From Aquaspirillum sp. LM1 (lineage in GTDB: Bacteria > Pseudomonadota > Gammaproteobacteria > Burkholderiales > Aquaspirillaceae): DNA of 64,000 bases. A model generated the notes under the pieces. It had not been told where the DNA came from. It saw only the letters and a program-made list of their open reading frames with translations, and made no database searches. Shown one piece after another: positions 62,592-64,000 of the stretch. The position numbers were made by a program, and so were the translations under genes. Within the stretch, counting starts at the first letter, position 1; every line of letters starts with the position of its first letter. The stretch is taken from NCBI RefSeq assembly GCF_002002905.1, contig NZ_CP019509.1:62001-126000 (forward strand), written 5' to 3'.

Positions 62592-64000
62592 GGCGCTCGC
62601 GCTCGTGTGCAGTATCGGGCAGGGCCGAAACAGGCAAGTTCAGAAAATAATAAGGAGAAGGCGGGCTGGCCTGCAGGCAGTCGGGGGCCGGGGCGTACTC
62701 GAAGCTCATCACATCTTCGCCCACCACCATCTGGCCAATGCCATAGCGTTGCGGCGGCGGGCTGATAAAGTGCTGCCGGGCTGGCACCAGCACCGACCAG
62801 GGCGTGGACGGAATCAGCGCGTCGTCACGGCCCAGCCAGCGGGTGCAGCGCTGCTCGCCCTGGGCAAACACATGCAGGGCGCTCAGCATCACCACCCTGG
62901 CTACGCCGGGCTGGTTGGCCAGATAAACATACAGATCGTTCATATTGCTGTTGCCGCCGCCAATCGGCAGCGCCTGGCTGCTGTCGCTGCGCCAGGGGGC
63001 CAGCCAGGCGCTAATCTGGCGGTTGAGTTGATTCCGGTAGTAGGCAAAGTCGCTGCCGGAAACCAGCTCGACCTGCACGCACACCTTGATGTCTTCGTAT
63101 TGCGGACTGAACACCCGGATGTCCGGCACGCTGGCGCTGCTGTGCGCCAGCAGCAACTGACGGATGGCGAGCAAGGTGGGCACCGGCACGCTGGGCTGGT
63201 CGCTGAAGGCGCTGCCCGCCGCCGGCTGGGGGACCACCACCACGCCCAGCGTGCCTGGTGCCAGCGGCGCACACGGGTAGGCGCGCTGGCGCAGGGTGGC
63301 CGGGGTGATGCACTTGGCCTGCGAGACGCTGGCAAAAGCATCCAGCGTCAGTTGTTCAATGTCCAGCGCACGCACCACCCGCTGCTTGTGGCGCAGCCGC
63401 TGGCTGACCCGCACCCGGAAAGCCTGGGCGCTTTCCGCCGACACGCCGCCGGCGGTGGGCAGCGCCTGGCGCAGGCCCTGAATGCCCGCCGGTTTGCTGA
63501 CAAAACCCTGCAGGCTGTTGGCCGGTTGCGCAGCGGCGGCCATCGGGTTCAGGCCGGTCAGCACCTGGGTGGCCAGCGCGCCCTGGGTATCCAGCAGCGT
63601 GGTATGGCTGTGGGCGGCGGGCTGGTCGCTGACTGCCGCCAGCCAGAACAGGCCGGACGGCATCAGGGTGTTGTCCTGATTCTGCCGGCGCGGCTGGGTT
63701 TGCAGCCGCAACACGCCGCTGCCGGTCAGCCCTTGGGTGCTGTCGGACAAGCGCTCGCTGGCGGCAAAGCGCTGCCACTGGTTATCCAGCAGATAATACC
63801 AGTCCACCGTGCCAGGGCTGGCTGCTGTGCTGGCGCTGTGCGGCCAGCCCTGGCGGATGGCCTGCTGCTGGGCGTCGGTTTCGTGCATGCCAAACAGCAG
63901 GGAAATGACTTGCCCCGGCTGCACGCCGCTCAGCCCGATATACAGCTGGCCAGGACGTTGCAGGCCGTCGAGCAGGGTGTTGCCATGCGCGGGGGCGGCG
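62575..64000 (-). CDS. eCIS baseplate J-like protein, Afp12-like (5' part beyond window)
   Basis: At least 475 codons in the window; the frame is open through the right edge, so the start lies outside. The visible part begins GLQRPGQLYIGLSGVQPGQ and contains the J-like core: ESAQAFRVRVSQRLRHKQRV, then ALDIEQLTLDAFASVSQAKC, VVVVPQPAAGS and VCVQVELVSGSDFAYYRNQL. J-like proteins form the wedge ring of the baseplate. A GTG at 63924 could be mistaken for the start, but the family sequence clearly continues upstream. Confidence 0.8.
   Translation of the reverse strand, partial: AAPAHGNTLLDGLQRPGQLYIGLSGVQPGQVISLLFGMHETDAQQQAIRQGWPHSASTAASPGTVDWYYLLDNQWQRFAASERLSDSTQGLTGSGVLRLQTQPRRQNQDNTLMPSGLFWLAAVSDQPAAHSHTTLLDTQGALATQVLTGLNPMAAAAQPANSLQGFVSKPAGIQGLRQALPTAGGVSAESAQAFRVRVSQRLRHKQRVVRALDIEQLTLDAFASVSQAKCITPATLRQRAYPCAPLAPGTLGVVVVPQPAAGSAFSDQPSVPVPTLLAIRQLLLAHSSASVPDIRVFSPQYEDIKVCVQVELVSGSDFAYYRNQLNRQISAWLAPWRSDSSQALPIGGGNSNMNDLYVYLANQPGVARVVMLSALHVFAQGEQRCTRWLGRDDALIPSTPWSVLVPARQHFISPPPQRYGIGQMVVGEDVMSFEYAPAPDCLQASPPSPYYFLNLPVSALPDTAHERERHGQKT

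Overview
The window is high-GC proteobacterial DNA with dense, mostly operonic genes. The gene set suggests a nitrogen-fixing betaproteobacterium: an mla lipid-transport operon, an MSHA-type pilus cluster, YaeQ, ProB and BioA, and nifL-nifA next to an rnf operon. A Neisseriales/Chromobacteriaceae relative is my best guess, but this is inference from gene content and repeat style, with no rRNA or marker gene to prove it.

Layout. (1) 0.3-7.0 kb: an AAA ATPase gene, then a visibly more AT-rich cassette of minus-strand genes, then a second, internally deleted copy of the AAA gene. The cassette encodes an outer-membrane beta-barrel, a small secreted peptide precursor with a Sec signal followed by a double-glycine-type leader (its reading frame is broken by one extra base), several small membrane proteins, and a periplasmic C39 peptidase. 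It looks like a Sec-dependent peptide maturation and export system. A c-di-GMP-I-like RNA element may lie just upstream of the peptide. (2) 7.1-16.0 kb: a TOMM (thiazole/oxazole-modified microcin) cluster with a kinase/cyclase-fusion regulator, two tandem precursors, an LCMT-like methyltransferase, a fused cyclodehydratase (YcaO) and an FHA protein. No flavin dehydrogenase is present. (3) 16.5-29.1 kb: a nitrogen-fixation support region with a Na+/H+ antiporter, rnfABCDGE-H, nifL-nifA and modBC. Sigma-54 -24/-12 promoter matches precede rnfA, nifL and modB, and one NifA-type TGT-N10-ACA site lies between the divergent rnf and nifLA genes. (4) 29.1-33.6 kb: a tandem array of ~300 bp palindrome-bearing repeats, a DUF2789 gene, arsRDA without a pump gene, and a fossil of an ion-channel gene. 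(5) 33.7-37.5 kb: mlaFEDCB plus mlaA. (6) 37.8-46.9 kb: an MSHA-like secretin, ATPase, platform and accessory operon, yaeQ, and a prepilin-like gene. (7) 47.0-50.2 kb: a 297 bp MITE-like element, bioA and proB. (8) 50.3-64.0 kb: one end of a contractile injection system locus (eCIS, Afp/PVC type) with baseplate-like proteins, tape-measure-like protein, AAA ATPase and a DUF4255 cap protein. The sheath and tube genes are presumably beyond the right edge.

How the parts fit: the TOMM and C39/beta-barrel regions are two independent peptide natural-product systems side by side, and the AAA gene copies bracket the second one. The rnf, nifLA and mod genes form one regulatory unit supplying electrons, control and molybdenum to a nitrogenase encoded elsewhere. 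Repeats of three families sit at the junctions between these modules.
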